Program-made: the position numbers and the translations under genes
In this document: positions 7,421 through 19,500 of the stretch, piece after piece
Layout of the letters: each line of letters opens with the position of its first letter
Numbering within the stretch: the stretch's first letter is position 1
Notes under the pieces: model-generated
Told to the model about the DNA's origin: nothing
Seen by the model: only the letters and a program-made list of their open reading frames with translations
The model's database searches: none
DNA from: an uncultured Aquimarina sp.
Lineage (GTDB): Bacteria; Bacteroidota; Bacteroidia; Flavobacteriales; Flavobacteriaceae
Length of the DNA stretch: 64,000 bases
Reading direction: 5' to 3'
NCBI GenBank assembly: GCA_947498935.1
Contig: CANMMM010000012.1
Coordinates: forward strand, 62,001-126,000

Positions 7421-7509
7421 GGGCGTTACCACAAGGGTCGGGCTTTCCCCTACAATTCCTCGCTCCTCCTATCGTCGGGCTGTGGGATTTTCGCTGCAAT
7501 CCCTAACGC
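7421..7509 (-). repeat. Repeat family A, copy 2
   Basis: Inverted relative to copy 1. It begins GGGCGTTACCACAAGGGTC and ends CAATCCCTAACGC. It belongs to the subtype with the CTCGCTCCTCCTATCGTCGG core shared with copies 1, 4 and 5. Confidence 0.85.
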
Positions 7510-7667
7510 ATTTCCAAAAGCTGTCTCTAGAAACATACAATAGCACTAAACGATGGTAGAGAGACACTAAAACACAATGATTTTTTGGGGATGTGAATTT
7601 ATCTCTAAACTACATTTACTAATGAAGAAAAATCAGAGTATGCTTCTAAAGAGAAAAGCGATGATGA

Positions 7668-8459
7668 CTACTGCCAAGGAAATTTATTATGTTCTACAAA
7701 ATTAGTTATGTTGCATTGTACTCGTTCTGAGTGTAGCAATGTCGTGATTTTATCGACCGCCAACTTTTGGGTCTCATCATGTATGATCCATAGTTTAGAC
7801 ATATACGCTTTTAAATCCATGATCGTCTGCGTATCTAATCTAGTAAGTCTAATCAGGTTTCTTCTTAGTAAGTCATCTGTATTAGCCCCTTGCTCATCTA
7901 CCAATCCTATCTGATAAGCGCGCTGACAAGAAATATTTTGTGTCGTAAGTGTCATCCATTTTGCTTTTTGAAAACCTACCCTACGTATTAAAAAAGGCAT
8001 TACACAAGCTGGTAATAGGCCAAAAAGTACTTCAGACAGCGAAAAAGTAGCATCATCGCGAGCTATCACAATATCACTTGCAGCGATCAAACCGATACCC
8101 CCCGCATTTGCTTTTCCATCTACTTTAGCGATGACTAGTTTAGAGCAAGATGCCATAAGTGCAAGTAGCTTGTAATAATCATTGGAATCATTTCCGACAA
8201 TCGAACTCACTCCTTCTTTAGATAAGGCATTAAAATCCATCCCTGTACAAAAATGCTGTTCATTCCCTTCTAGTATAACTACTTTGATATTGGTATTTTT
8301 CTCGGCTTGGGTAAATGCGCTTAATAGTTCTTTGATCAATACATTATTAATACTATTCTTGGCTTTGGGTCTATTGATCGTCACAGAAACAACTGCTCCC
8401 CGCTCTGCTACTAGCAATGTACTATATCCTTCCATGCATCTGATGTTAGACCCATTCAT
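7668..8459 (-). CDS. Enoyl-CoA hydratase of the HMG cassette (ECH1, PksH type)
   Basis: A 263-aa crotonase. Oxyanion-hole segments are FCTGMDF (~70) and NAGGIGL (~119). In beta-branching cassettes ECH1 dehydrates HMG-ACP to 3-methylglutaconyl-ACP, and the decarboxylating ECH2 is the domain embedded in the giant PKS. It starts inside the end of the HMG-synthase gene (14-nt overlap from the ATG at 8459; the inner ATG at 8435 would remove the overlap), which indicates translational coupling. Position directly after the KS and HMG-synthase genes, as in pksFGH-like sets, is the basis for calling it ECH1 rather than a fatty-acid hydratase. Confidence 0.88.
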   Translation of the reverse strand: MNGSNIRCMEGYSTLLVAERGAVVSVTINRPKAKNSINNVLIKELLSAFTQAEKNTNIKVVILEGNEQHFCTGMDFNALSKEGVSSIVGNDSNDYYKLLALMASCSKLVIAKVDGKANAGGIGLIAASDIVIARDDATFSLSEVLFGLLPACVMPFLIRRVGFQKAKWMTLTTQNISCQRAYQIGLVDEQGANTDDLLRRNLIRLTRLDTQTIMDLKAYMSKLWIIHDETQKLAVDKITTLLHSERVQCNITNFVEHNKFPWQ

Positions 8460-9693
8460 ACACTCTATGGAAATTTTTTATCTCCGACAGTATGAGCTTA
8501 TTTTTTCCTTCTACATGTCTAAATGCATCAGGTTGCAAACTAGTATCGATCTTCAGATTCTTAGTACCAAACTTTATCTGATTATTAGCTTCGAACGTAG
8601 ATTCATAGGCTTCCATATCCATCACTATTCGATCATCTAAATGGCCTAACATGTTAAACTGTCTTAGTTTTTCTTGTCCTTGTTTAGTGACCAATCCGCT
8701 AAAAAACTCAGAAGAACACCCGGATCCATACGCAAAAACTCCAAGTCGTTTTGGCTGATCAAAAGAACCATTGTCTATGGCACTCGCCAATGCCAAATGA
8801 GTTGTTGCTCCCATCACATTCCCCACTCGTTGGCAATACTCTAGCGATGGCACTACCCGCCGCTGAAAGTCTTCTTCAATAATAGCAGGTGCTACTTTTT
8901 TAAATTTACGCATGTTGGTTCTATGAGCCCCTCGTACCATGCCTCCAAAAGGAGTATGAAACACTAAATATTGAAATGTATCTTGATAATCTGCTCCTTC
9001 AACTCTTTTTTGGTATTCTTTAAAAGCATTTTCGCAGCAATCTAAATATGAGAGTAATGATAAATCGGCGTCTCCTGCTTCTAGATCTGGAACAGGACGA
9101 CAGGTATCCATTACTTCATACCCATAATATCCATTCGCTCCTTTATCGATCTGGAATACGATCGGATTCTCGCTAATAAGCATTGCCACTGCTCCAGAAC
9201 CAGAAGAAGGTTCGGCAAACGACATTTCTAAAGAATCCTCTACAGCGCCCATACGCGAAATATCTGTGGCAATTACCAACACTTTTTTGCCCGGTGCGAC
9301 TTGAGACAATACAAAATTAATCGCCATATGAAATCCTGCTGTACCAGAATAACAAGCACTTTTAAGCTCAAATAATCTACAGTTTCTACTCAGTTTTAGG
9401 TAATCGTGAATATAAGTACTCATCGATTTTCCAAAATCAATGCCTGATTCCGAACACGTAATGACCATATCGATACTTTCTTTTTCAGCATCTGTCAGTG
9501 AATCGATGATGGGTTTTGCAGCATTTACTGCATTCGAAACAGGGTCTTCATATAGCATCGGAACCGTTTTTTGTTTCATCAAAAGGTTTTGAAACCGATC
9601 ACTATCTAAGTTTCTATGTTTTGCCAATTCATCAACATTAATTGCAGCTGAGCCACAATAAATGTTCATAGCCTCAATTCCTACTTTTATCAT
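8446..9693 (-). CDS. HMG-CoA synthase-like beta-branching enzyme (HMGS, PksG type)
   Basis: A 415-aa protein, the family's normal length. It has the catalytic Cys114 in ELKSACYSGTAG and the later GSGCSSEFF and FHTPFGGM blocks of HMG-CoA synthases. It condenses acetyl-ACP with a beta-keto chain on the PKS to give an HMG-type intermediate, the first step of a carbon branch. The upstream neighbour is the decarboxylating KS (18-nt gap) and the downstream neighbour is ECH1 (overlapping), so the three form one translational unit. A mevalonate-pathway role is unlikely given the setting. Confidence 0.94.
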   Translation of the reverse strand: MIKVGIEAMNIYCGSAAINVDELAKHRNLDSDRFQNLLMKQKTVPMLYEDPVSNAVNAAKPIIDSLTDAEKESIDMVITCSESGIDFGKSMSTYIHDYLKLSRNCRLFELKSACYSGTAGFHMAINFVLSQVAPGKKVLVIATDISRMGAVEDSLEMSFAEPSSGSGAVAMLISENPIVFQIDKGANGYYGYEVMDTCRPVPDLEAGDADLSLLSYLDCCENAFKEYQKRVEGADYQDTFQYLVFHTPFGGMVRGAHRTNMRKFKKVAPAIIEEDFQRRVVPSLEYCQRVGNVMGATTHLALASAIDNGSFDQPKRLGVFAYGSGCSSEFFSGLVTKQGQEKLRQFNMLGHLDDRIVMDMEAYESTFEANNQIKFGTKNLKIDTSLQPDAFRHVEGKNKLILSEIKNFHRVYEWV

Positions 9694-9711
9694 TTTTTAG
9701 AATTATTTTTA

Positions 9712-10974
9712 TTATACATTATTGGTTAGAATTAAAGAGGTATTTACCCCTCCAAAACCAAAACTATTGTTCATGGTAGCAGTAACATGAGCTAACTCCG
9801 AATCCCCTTGTATCCAATGAATTTCATCGCTTATTGCCTGCGTTAGATTGTTACTTTTATGGAGGAATCCTTCTTTCATTTGAATAAAACTGGTGATCGT
9901 TTCTACAATACCTGCTGCGGATAGCCCATGTCCAATCAGTGACTTCGTACTATTGGCCTTTACGCCTTGTAATCCTACAGAAAGTAATGCTGCTACCTCT
10001 GTTTGATCTCCTATTTTAGAACCTGTGCCATGAGTGTTTACATATGTTATCTGATCGCTATTGACTCCTGCATTAGTCATTGCAGCTTGCATGGCTCGTT
10101 GTTCGCCTTCTTTAGATGGGTTTGGTTTTCTATTGGCATCCAGATTGATCCCATAGCCTGCAATAGTACCATACCCTTTCTTTCCCCTTTTCTCTGCATG
10201 ATCTTTTGATTCTAAAATCAAGCATCCCGCAGATTGTCCATAGACAAAGCCATTATGTGCCACATCAAATGGTTTATACATTTCATTTGGATCGATATTT
10301 TTGTCTATGCTAGCCATAGCACCCAGTGTCGTAAACCCCTGATATTCGTACACAGAAAGATCCATCAATGGAGCCAGCACCAGTACTATATCATATTCAT
10401 TACTTTTGAGTAATCTACTCGCCTGAATAATCGCCAAGTTACCACTGGCACTGGCTGCCCCCATTGTATACCCCTCTCCCTTAACACCTAACAATTCTGA
10501 TACTACCCCTACGATGTCTGAATCAAAAAAATTAAGCCCATAATTAGGATTTAAAAATTGTAATTTCTCCGCATACTTATCCCATGTTTCAAGGATATGA
10601 GATTGCTGAGTATTACTACCACTTGATACAATCGCTATTTTAGGTAATTCATCTTTTATCTCTAGTTCAGCATCCTTCCAAGCTTCTAATGCACTATACA
10701 CGCCATAGGTAGTACTCCTAGAAATATTTCTGTGTCTTTTTACTTTTTGAATAAATGCTGTGTCTAGATTGATTTTTATAAGCTGCTCCCCTAAATCAAA
10801 ATCCTCTATACGTGCTATTGGGTATTCAAAAATGGAAGTTCCTTTTTCAAAAGAAATTGATGAAAAATTAGTGTCTCCATTTTTTAACGCATTTGAGTAA
10901 GAATGTAAACCAATACCAATAGGTGAGACCACGCCCATCCCTGTGACCACTGGATTATTTTCTACGATGCTCAT
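9712..10974 (-). CDS. Decarboxylating ketosynthase of the HMG cassette (PksF type, Cys to Ser)
   Basis: A 420-aa free-standing KS. The active-site Cys is replaced by Ser175 (AASASGN instead of TACSSG), while both histidine motifs (NTHGTG and SLIGHGLSAAG) and the C-terminal NSFGFGGVN are kept. This is the known signature of KS proteins that decarboxylate malonyl-ACP to acetyl-ACP for HMG synthase instead of condensing chains. Its start codon overlaps the stop of the upstream ACP gene (4 nt), which pairs it with its likely carrier. Confidence 0.93.
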   Translation of the reverse strand: MSIVENNPVVTGMGVVSPIGIGLHSYSNALKNGDTNFSSISFEKGTSIFEYPIARIEDFDLGEQLIKINLDTAFIQKVKRHRNISRSTTYGVYSALEAWKDAELEIKDELPKIAIVSSGSNTQQSHILETWDKYAEKLQFLNPNYGLNFFDSDIVGVVSELLGVKGEGYTMGAASASGNLAIIQASRLLKSNEYDIVLVLAPLMDLSVYEYQGFTTLGAMASIDKNIDPNEMYKPFDVAHNGFVYGQSAGCLILESKDHAEKRGKKGYGTIAGYGINLDANRKPNPSKEGEQRAMQAAMTNAGVNSDQITYVNTHGTGSKIGDQTEVAALLSVGLQGVKANSTKSLIGHGLSAAGIVETITSFIQMKEGFLHKSNNLTQAISDEIHWIQGDSELAHVTATMNNSFGFGGVNTSLILTNNV

Positions 10975-11213
10975 GCCTCTAATTTTTCAGTGATTAAATC
11001 TGCTAACTCATTTATATTTTGAGCTCCAACAAATTCAATTCTTGAAATGTCTAAGTCTAGTTTTTCTAATGTTAGTGTTATTAATTCTCCTCTATCTAAA
11101 GAGTTAGCACCTAAGTCAACCAAAGTAGTATCATTAGATACCGTTTCTTCTGTTAACTCTGGAATAATTTCTAACAAGTTTTCTCTAATAAGATTTACAA
11201 TATTATTTTTCAT
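10971..11213 (-). CDS. Acyl carrier protein of the HMG cassette (donor ACP)
   Basis: 80 aa from the ATG at 11213 (MKNNIVNLIREN). The open frame extends to 11282, but that part is repeat B sequence, so the shorter start is chosen. The carrier motif is DLGANSLDRGEL, with Asn in place of the usual Asp before the Ser. The 4-nt overlap with the decarboxylating KS strongly suggests it is the donor ACP that carries malonyl/acetyl for HMG synthase. Confidence 0.9.
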   Translation of the reverse strand: MKNNIVNLIRENLLEIIPELTEETVSNDTTLVDLGANSLDRGELITLTLEKLDLDISRIEFVGAQNINELADLITEKLEA

Positions 11214-11231
11214 ATATAATTGATTTATTAC

Positions 11232-11390
11232 GAAGTGGTTTACACTTTTCGGTAGCAGTAAAATCGAAGATTCTGTCATCAAATACAGGCATCTTTTTGT
11301 TGCATAGCAGCGCTATGGAACTCAAAAACTGTAAAGCCTGAGTACAAAAGATCGTTTTTACAGCACATTGTAAAAAGTGTACACCTCTTC
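11232..11390 (+). repeat. MITE-like palindromic element, family B copy 2
   Basis: About 159 bp, with ends GAAGTGGTTTACACTTTT and AAAAAGTGTACACCTCTTC and the central TTGCATAGCAGCGCTATGGAA hairpin tip. It fills almost the whole gap between the giant PKS stop (11401) and the HMG-cassette ACP start (11213). Confidence 0.85.
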
Positions 11391-11400
11391 TATGTCTATT

Positions 11401-14400
11401 TTATTTGTTGATTTTTGGAAACCATTCTGAACAATAAGGTTCCTTAAACACCGAAAAGTGATCTGCAGAAGAGTCAATCACCTTCACTTCTTTAAAGTAT
11501 TTGCCCCATCCCATATCGGATGCCGTACCTTCTAAAAATGAACCTTTGGCGCGTATCAGGGTAATAGAAGTAGCCAACGTATCTGACAGCGTGTACTTGA
11601 TTCGCATAGAAGTATCATACACTAACCACAGTCTGTTAAAGATGTCTTCTCCTATTTCAATTCCTTCTGATTTCAAAAACTCATACACCGCAACTTTGCG
11701 TTTCGCTAATGGTTTAGAGACTATTTTTCTTACTATTTTTTCGATATCCAATGCTGTATCAGGCAGAAAAGAGCGAATGAAAATACCTACTCGTTCTTGT
11801 ACTTTTAACTTCAGCGTATTCGAATAACTATCTATAAAAATAACCGAATCAATTTCGATGGAGTTCTCTAAACTTGCTATTTGCTTGAGCATCTCATACA
11901 CCACCAAAGCACCATAACTATGTGCTACCAAACGAATGGGAGCAGCAACAGCTACTTTATTCAGAATATCTAAAATATATGTAGCCATAGCTTCTATAGA
12001 AGATAGTACAGGTGTATCTGCTAATACTCCCTGCATATGAATCCCATATACCTGACTATGTGCTGAAAAATGAGAGGCTAACTCATAATACCCATCAACA
12101 ATACCTGGCATACCTGGTAGAATAATTGTGATGGCATCTGATGTAGCAACATCAATCGTATCATTGAATACAACGACTTCTGGATGGTCTTTTAAAATAG
12201 TGCTTATAGCATTAGGAGCATCTACCACTGCTACCTCTTCTTCTGAAGAAATACCATCTGTAGACGCAACAACCTTCTGTAAAGCTTCTGTATCATTACT
12301 CAACGTATTGCCTCCCTCATGTTTCAAAATCGACTCAGAGTATCCATCTAATAAGTAGGATGCCAATGACTCTATAGTTGGGTAATTAAGGAATACCGTA
12401 GGTAATAAGCTCAGCTCGTACTGTGCATTTAATGTATTGCCAAAACGCATGAGTAATATCGAGTCTAATCCATAGTCTCTTAAATCTTCTTCTAACGAAA
12501 TATCTTCTAATGGCAATTTCAATAAATCAGAAACCATTTGCTGGATTCGAGACATCACCCGTGTCTGTAAAATTGAAGCATCCTCCGTAGCCTCTGTAGC
12601 TGTAGCAACTGTAGCACTAGGCAACAGCATTTTGTCTATCTTGTCTTTTAACCCAAAAAATACGGCAACTTGATTTTCTGTCTCTCTTACTAATTGCTCA
12701 AAGACTTGTACTCCTTCTAAATTAGGTAAAGGAAACATCCCAAATTGATTTTTTAGATACTCCTCTGTATCAGTATGCACGCGCATACCGCCATTTTCCC
12801 ATAAAGGCCAATTAATACTCAAGGTACGCCCAGATCGGTGTCCTGCTAATCGCTGTTCTTCTCGATATAATGAGTAGCTATCTAAATAGGCATTCGCTGC
12901 TGCATAATCGGATTGACCAATATTTCCTAAAACTCCCGAAATAGAAGAAAAGAATACCATAAAATCTAGAGGTGCATCGCCAACAGCCTCATCAAGGTGT
13001 CTAGCTCCTAATAGCTTAGAAGACAACACAGTCATTGTTTCTTCGGAGGTTTTGTTAATGAGTAAACTATCATTAAGCGTCCCAGCACTATGAATAATAC
13101 CATCTAACTGCCCATATCTAGCATGTACCTCTGCAATCAATGTACTAACATCTTCTTTACTACCTACATCACAAATCTGGTAACTAGCTTCTGATAAGCT
13201 AGATAAAAACGCTTTCTTATCTTGATTCAATTCACTACGACCTGTAAGAATGATCTTAGTTCCTTTTGTCTGATCTATATGGGTGGCAAAAATCTGACCT
13301 AAGCCCCCAAAACCACCAGTAATCAAATAAACACCTCCTTCTTTAATACTGGTCGTATCATTAACTACTGATGGAAGTGCTATCGGCTCAAGACTTTTAA
13401 TACTTCGTTCCTCCTTCACATACCGAACTTCTGAAGCATCACTTCCCTTTTCTGAATGTAAGATTGTGATCAGCGCTGGAACATCATCAATCGCTACACC
13501 ATCGACCCCTATTGTTTTAGCCTTTATCTTAGAGTTCTCTAGGACAGTACTTTTTAACAAACCACTTATAAAACTAAAATGATGATAGCTTTCATTAGCA
13601 TATACTAGGCTAATATCAATATTGATTTTTAACTTCATGGATTCCTGCACTTTCTCTAAGACTTCTTGAAAAAATCCTAACGCTGATGTGTTTTGTAATG
13701 CAATCACTTCGACCTGTAGTTCCTTTGCCATCTTATCAGCTACATCTGCTGTACTGCCTGCTAACAATATCAATTGTTTGTCTGTATGCTGTTTTGACGA
13801 TACTACAGGTGATACTGACCAAACTGGCTTGTAACAACTAGCTTCTTCCTTAGCTTCAGGCGCTACTACCTCAGCATCTTTATCTGTAGGAGTGAGCTGC
13901 TTTAATGGAAAGGCTACAAAATCTCTAAAAGTCAATAAAACCGCTCCAGCATCATCTAAGACATCAATATCAAAAGTAAAAAAGGTATCATTATTCGTAT
14001 CCTCTGCACGCTTTCTAACATAACACCATACTGTACTGGTAAGCGCTTTATAAATAGTCACTTCCTGAACGCTAAAAGGCAAAGATACATCTAGAGAATT
14101 CGCTCCAATAGTTAACCCTATGCACGTTTGTAAAGCACTGTCTAATATACCCGGTGACAAAACATAGGAGGCATCCATAGGTAAGCTCACCTTAGAAAGG
14201 ACTTGAGATTCACTATACCATAGTTTTTCTATTCCCTGAAAACTGGGGCCATACTCCAGCCCTAACTCTTTAAACATTGTATAACAATAGTCTTTTGATT
14301 TAGATTCAGAAAACTGCTGTTGCAAAGCTTCTAAATCGTAATCAGAAGGAGAAGACGGTATTCCTGTTAGTAACCTCCCCTGACTATGTAACTGTTTTTC

Positions 14401-16518
14401 TGTATCCTTATGCGTATATATGTCATAACCGATACCTTCGTCTACAGGATAAATCCTAGTATGTACTTTTTGCGGACTGCCATTCACATGTATAGGAGAC
14501 AACCAAGTAATATCTTTTAATTGATATACTGAATTACGCGTGCTTAATGATCCTGCTTCGCGTGCTAGTTCTAAATAAGCAACCCCTGGTAATATCTTCT
14601 TCCCATTCACGCGATGATCAGCGAGAAAGGATTCTTTTCCACTATAAATACTTTCGTATTTCTGACCGCTTAAATCCGATTCATTACTATGTAGTAAGGG
14701 GTGTAATTGTGGTTGTGATCCTAAGATTTGATCTGTTACTTCTGCTTCTGGAATCCAATACCTGTTCTTAGCAAAGGGATAGGTCGGTAAGCTAACCTTT
14801 TTCGGTGTATTCGATCCGTATAATAAATTCCAATCGATCGATACGCCTTCTACCCATAATTGGGCTACTGTAGCTAATTCATTATCTCGAATAGCAGCCT
14901 TGACACGAGACACTGCTGCTGTATCCTTAGACAATACCTTTTTATTCTCTTTTGTATTACCTGTATATACATGCTGCGTATCCCCTTTTAGGTAATTAGA
15001 TAATGTGATGGATAATGCTGTTAGATCATTCGCTATAAAAGCAAGACGTTCGTCCATTGATTCTCTACCTAACTGAAGCGTGTACCCTATATCATAAATA
15101 CTGGTAGCTGGATTGGCTTCGATATACCTTATTAAATCCTGCGCCTTAGCTGCTAAACGATCTTTATTTTTAGCTGATACTACAATAATGGTAGCTGTAT
15201 CACTTGTATACGCTTCTTTATCCGTTGGCATATATTCCTCTACTACTATATGCGCATAAGCACCTCCAAAACCAAAACTACTAACTCCTGCTCTACGAGG
15301 AGCATTATCTTTTGTTTCCCATTTTTCTGATACTGAATTAATGTAAAAGGGAGAAGCTTCTAATTGAATATACTTATTCATTGTTTCAAACTTAGGCATC
15401 GCGGGAATCACCTTATTATTTATCGACAATATTGCCTTAATAATACCTACAATACCTGCTGCTCCTTCTGTGTGTCCTATATGTGCTTTTGCTGATCCTA
15501 TGGCTATAGATGCATCTTCTTTATGTTGAACATCATATGTATTGAACGCTTTTTTCAAAGCATTTACCTCTATTGGATCTCCTAGTTTTGTTCCTGTTCC
15601 GTGAGCTTCTATATACCCTAGCGTATAAGGGTTTATAGCTGCATCTTTCCAAGCCTTTACGAGTACATTCATCTCTCCATCTACACTTGGTGCGGTGATA
15701 GATGGGGTATATCCTCCATGACTTACAGCACCTCCTTTAATGATTCCATAGATTTTATCGCCATCTGCTTCTGCTTTACTCAACGGTTTCAATAAAATTG
15801 CTGCAACACTTTCTCCTGGAACATAACCATCTGCCTTTTGATCAAAAGTATGCGATCTTCCTGTCTTCGAAAGTGCTCCAATACTACAAAAATATCGATA
15901 ATGATGAGAAGCCAAGAGCAAGTTTGCACCTGCTACAAAAGCTTGGTCACAATCACCATTTTCTATCGCTTTAACGGCTGTATGCAATGCGACTAAACTA
16001 CTAGAACATGCAGTATCTATGGTCATACTTGGTCCCGACAAATTAAAATAAAACGATGGTCTATTGGCTAGCATAGTCGCAGCATTCCCCGTTCCTTCGT
16101 GAGGATCTACTTTATGGCCTTGTTCCATCATATTCTGTATATAATCATGAAAACAAACCCCTACATATAATCCCGTATTTGTTCCTTTGATGTTCTGAAT
16201 TGCACCTGCATCTTCAGCAGTACCATATAAAACTTGTAACATGTATCGCAACTGCGGATCCATCATTGCTGCTTCTGTCGGAGAAATATTAAAAAAGCTA
16301 GCATCAAACTTATCTACATTATCTATAAAACTCCCCCATTTGCAATACATCATATTCTCTGCATTGGGGTCTGTATCATACCATGGAGAATAATCAAAAT
16401 GATCTTTCGGTATTTCTTTAATTAAATCTTTTTGAGTGTAGATATGATCCCATAGCTCTTCCTTAGTACTGGCATCTGGAAACACCCCGTGAATTCCAAT
16501 AATTGCGATAGGATCCTT
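11401..16518 (-). other. PKS module 7: KS7-DH-KR-ACP-TE
   Basis: KS7 (~6990-7420) has Cys7160. The DH (~7595-7870) has His7624 and Asp7782. The KR has TGGFGGLG near 8059, Tyr8194 and the LND variant of the stereo motif (B-type). ACP Ser8342 is in GLDSI. The TE (~8449-8694) has Ser8523 in AHSYGAL and a late DHF that fits the catalytic His. It is the end of the assembly line and releases the product. Confidence 0.9.
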
Positions 16519-19500
16519 ATCCTCTGTATTGTTAGAATTTGCTGCTGATGCCTTAAAGTTTAGAGGACTACTTTTAGGCAACTGTAAAAGAACCTCTTTC
16601 GTATCATTTTTTTCTGCTACATCTATTGTATCCTTTACAGTTAACACATCATCAATGGTACCGGCTAAAGATGTCACTGTTGTCCCGAATTTATCAGGAT
16701 ATTCCTCCATTAAAAAAGCACTCAACGCTTCTATATTCTGATATTCAAAAAACAAGGTAGGATACAATTCTTCATCAATGATGGATTCTAATTTTTTCAC
16801 TAAAGATATTAGCTGAACAGAATCAATGCCCATATCCATAAAGTTTTCATCAGTAGCAATCTCATCTGCATCAATATGTAAAAGCTCTGATAATTGTTTC
16901 TGTAATAGTGATACTACAAATCCTGTATCTTTTGCTACTTCTTTAGAAGCGCTACCCCCAATAGTATGTTCTGTAAGAGGAGCTTCTTGTTGTACATCAC
17001 TTTTACGAATTGCATATCCTAACCAATAGTAATTGTTAGACATTCTATCTACAGGTAAGGGTTTCCTAGTGTGTACTCCATTTTCCTCTTCTTCTATAAT
17101 CATATGGCAATTGGTGCCTCCAAAACCAAAACTACTAATTGCTGCTTTTCGTTTGCTAGATTCCTCAACCTGCCAAGGTTTTGCTACTGTATTCGGGTAA
17201 AAAGGACTTTCTTCAAATTTAAACCTCGGATGAGGGCGCTCACAATGCAATGTAGGAACAAGCGTCTGATGCTGTAACTGAAGTAATATTTTGATCAAAC
17301 CACTTACCCCTGCAGATGTGATGGTATGTCCCAAATTACTTTTTACAGAACCTATTGCACAATATTGCTTAGCAGTACTGTCTGTAGATAATCTCTGATA
17401 CACTTCCGTAGCAGCTCGTACCTCTATAGGATCGCCTAATAACGTACCTGTACCATGAGCTTCATAATATGTAATTGTTCTTGGATCAATAGTATTTTTT
17501 GAAAGTGCTTGTGCTATCACTTCTTTCTGCCCTTCTTTATTAGGTACCGTAAGCCCCATCGTCTTACCATCATTATTAACCGAAGATCCACTAATTACCC
17601 CATAGATATGATCGCCGTCTAATTTTGCCTGAGCATATGATTTTAAGAGTACTAATCCTCCTCCTTCGCCCATCACAAAACCTTGGGCGCGTTCATCAAA
17701 CACATAACTCTTACCATCTCTACTCAATACTCCTGCTTGACTAAAACCTATATGACTAAAAGCATCTACCATGATCGAAACACCTCCTGCAATCGCCATA
17801 TCCGTTTTTCCTTCCAAAATAGCATCACATCCCTGATGAATCGCTACTAAGGAACTAGAACATGCTGTGTCAATAACGTGACTCGTACCTTTCAGGTTGT
17901 AAAAATCAGAAATTCGAGCAGCAATCATATTGCTAATATTGTTTACGATTACATGCTGATGCGCTCCTTCTGGAAGTAAATGATAATTGTTCTTTACATA
18001 ATTATTATCCTTAGCTCCTATATAAACGCCTGTATTGCTATTATAAAGTTCTTCTTTTTGATACCCCGCATGGGCTAATAATGAGCGACTCATCTCTAAA
18101 GCAATCCGTTGTTGGGGATCCATACTTATAGCATCTTGATCACTAATCTTAAAATAAGCTGCATCAAACATTCCTGGGTTTTTGATAAAACCACCTTTGC
18201 GCGTATATGCTTTATTCAATCCGCCTTCTGCTGCATAAAAATCCAAAGAATTCCAACGGTCTTCTGGAACGTCACTGATCAGGTCTTTACCACTCTTTAA
18301 ATTATCCCAGTATTCTTCTAAATTATCAGAACCTGGCAGGTGACAGCTCATCCCGATAATAGCTATCTTTCCTTCTTGTGCAACTCTTTTGCTTTTTCTT
18401 TCCTTATTGCGGTGTTTCTTTCGTTCCCTATCCTTTGCCTTTGGTACTAATACTGGTGCGTCGGTACTCCTATCTTTAAACAAGGTATCATCAACATTAG
18501 TAGGTATCTTAGGCGTAGCTGCCAAAGAAGTAATATCGGTTTCTTCTGCTAAATAGGCAGCTAATAGTGAAATGTTAGGATAGTTGACAATCGCAGTAGG
18601 TTCTAAGGTAACTCCAAAAGAATCTTCTATAATTGTCATCATATTCATCATCATAATAGAGTCTACCCCATATTCTGAAAAATCAACATCTAGTTCGATA
18701 TCTTCTATACCTATTTTTAATAATTCTCCGACAACTTCTCGTAAACGATTCTCTAAATCTCCCAAAGATCCTGAGGATACTGAAGGTATTACTACTGTAG
18801 ATGATTTGGAGGGTACTGATGATTTTTTGGTATCTAACTCAAGAGTACGTTCTAACTTTTCTCTCTTACCATATACTACAATTCCTCCAGTAATCCCTTT
18901 TTGTAAGAATGTGTCTAAAACACGAATCCCTTGATCAGTAGGCAATGCATACAATCCTAATTTTTCTTGCATATACTGCTCATTCTCCTTGGCTATTTGC
19001 ATACCGCCGTCTTTCCATAATGGCCAATCAATACTGATGGTAATCCCACTGCGTTTTCCTTCTGTACACAAATTATTTCTATACACAGCGTACCTATCTA
19101 ACCAAGCATTGGCACTCGCATAATCAGACTGACCTATATTGCCTAAAACTCCCGAGATACTACTGAAGTAGATCATAAAATCTAAGGGCAGCTCTTTGGT
19201 AGCCTGATCTAAAAATTTAGCCCCATTTATCTTAGGGTTTAGTACTGATGTAGATTCTTCTCTGGTCTTGTTAAATATAAAGCTATCTCGAACTACACCT
19301 GCGCTATGAATAATGCCGTCTAACTTCCCGTAGGTATCGATACAACTTTTTATCAAAGCCTCTACAGAGGATTGATCTGTTACATCACAACTATAATAGC
19401 GTGCATTAAGACTTGATAAAACAGAAGGTTCTAATGCACTTTCGGTACGCCTACCCGTTACTATCAGTTGAGTACCTTTGGTTTGTGATATGTGCTGCGC

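Larger units (their letters stand above)
7262..7667. other. Intergenic region with repeats A and C
   Basis: Between the biotin-carrier start and the ECH stop. It carries repeat C copy 2 (7282-7306) and repeat A copy 2 (7421-7509). I see no gene in the remainder. Confidence 0.6.

Noticed and set aside
11214-11282. N-terminal extension of the HMG-cassette ACP
   Set aside because: The added residues are encoded largely by repeat B copy 2, and the ATG at 11213 gives a normal-length ACP.
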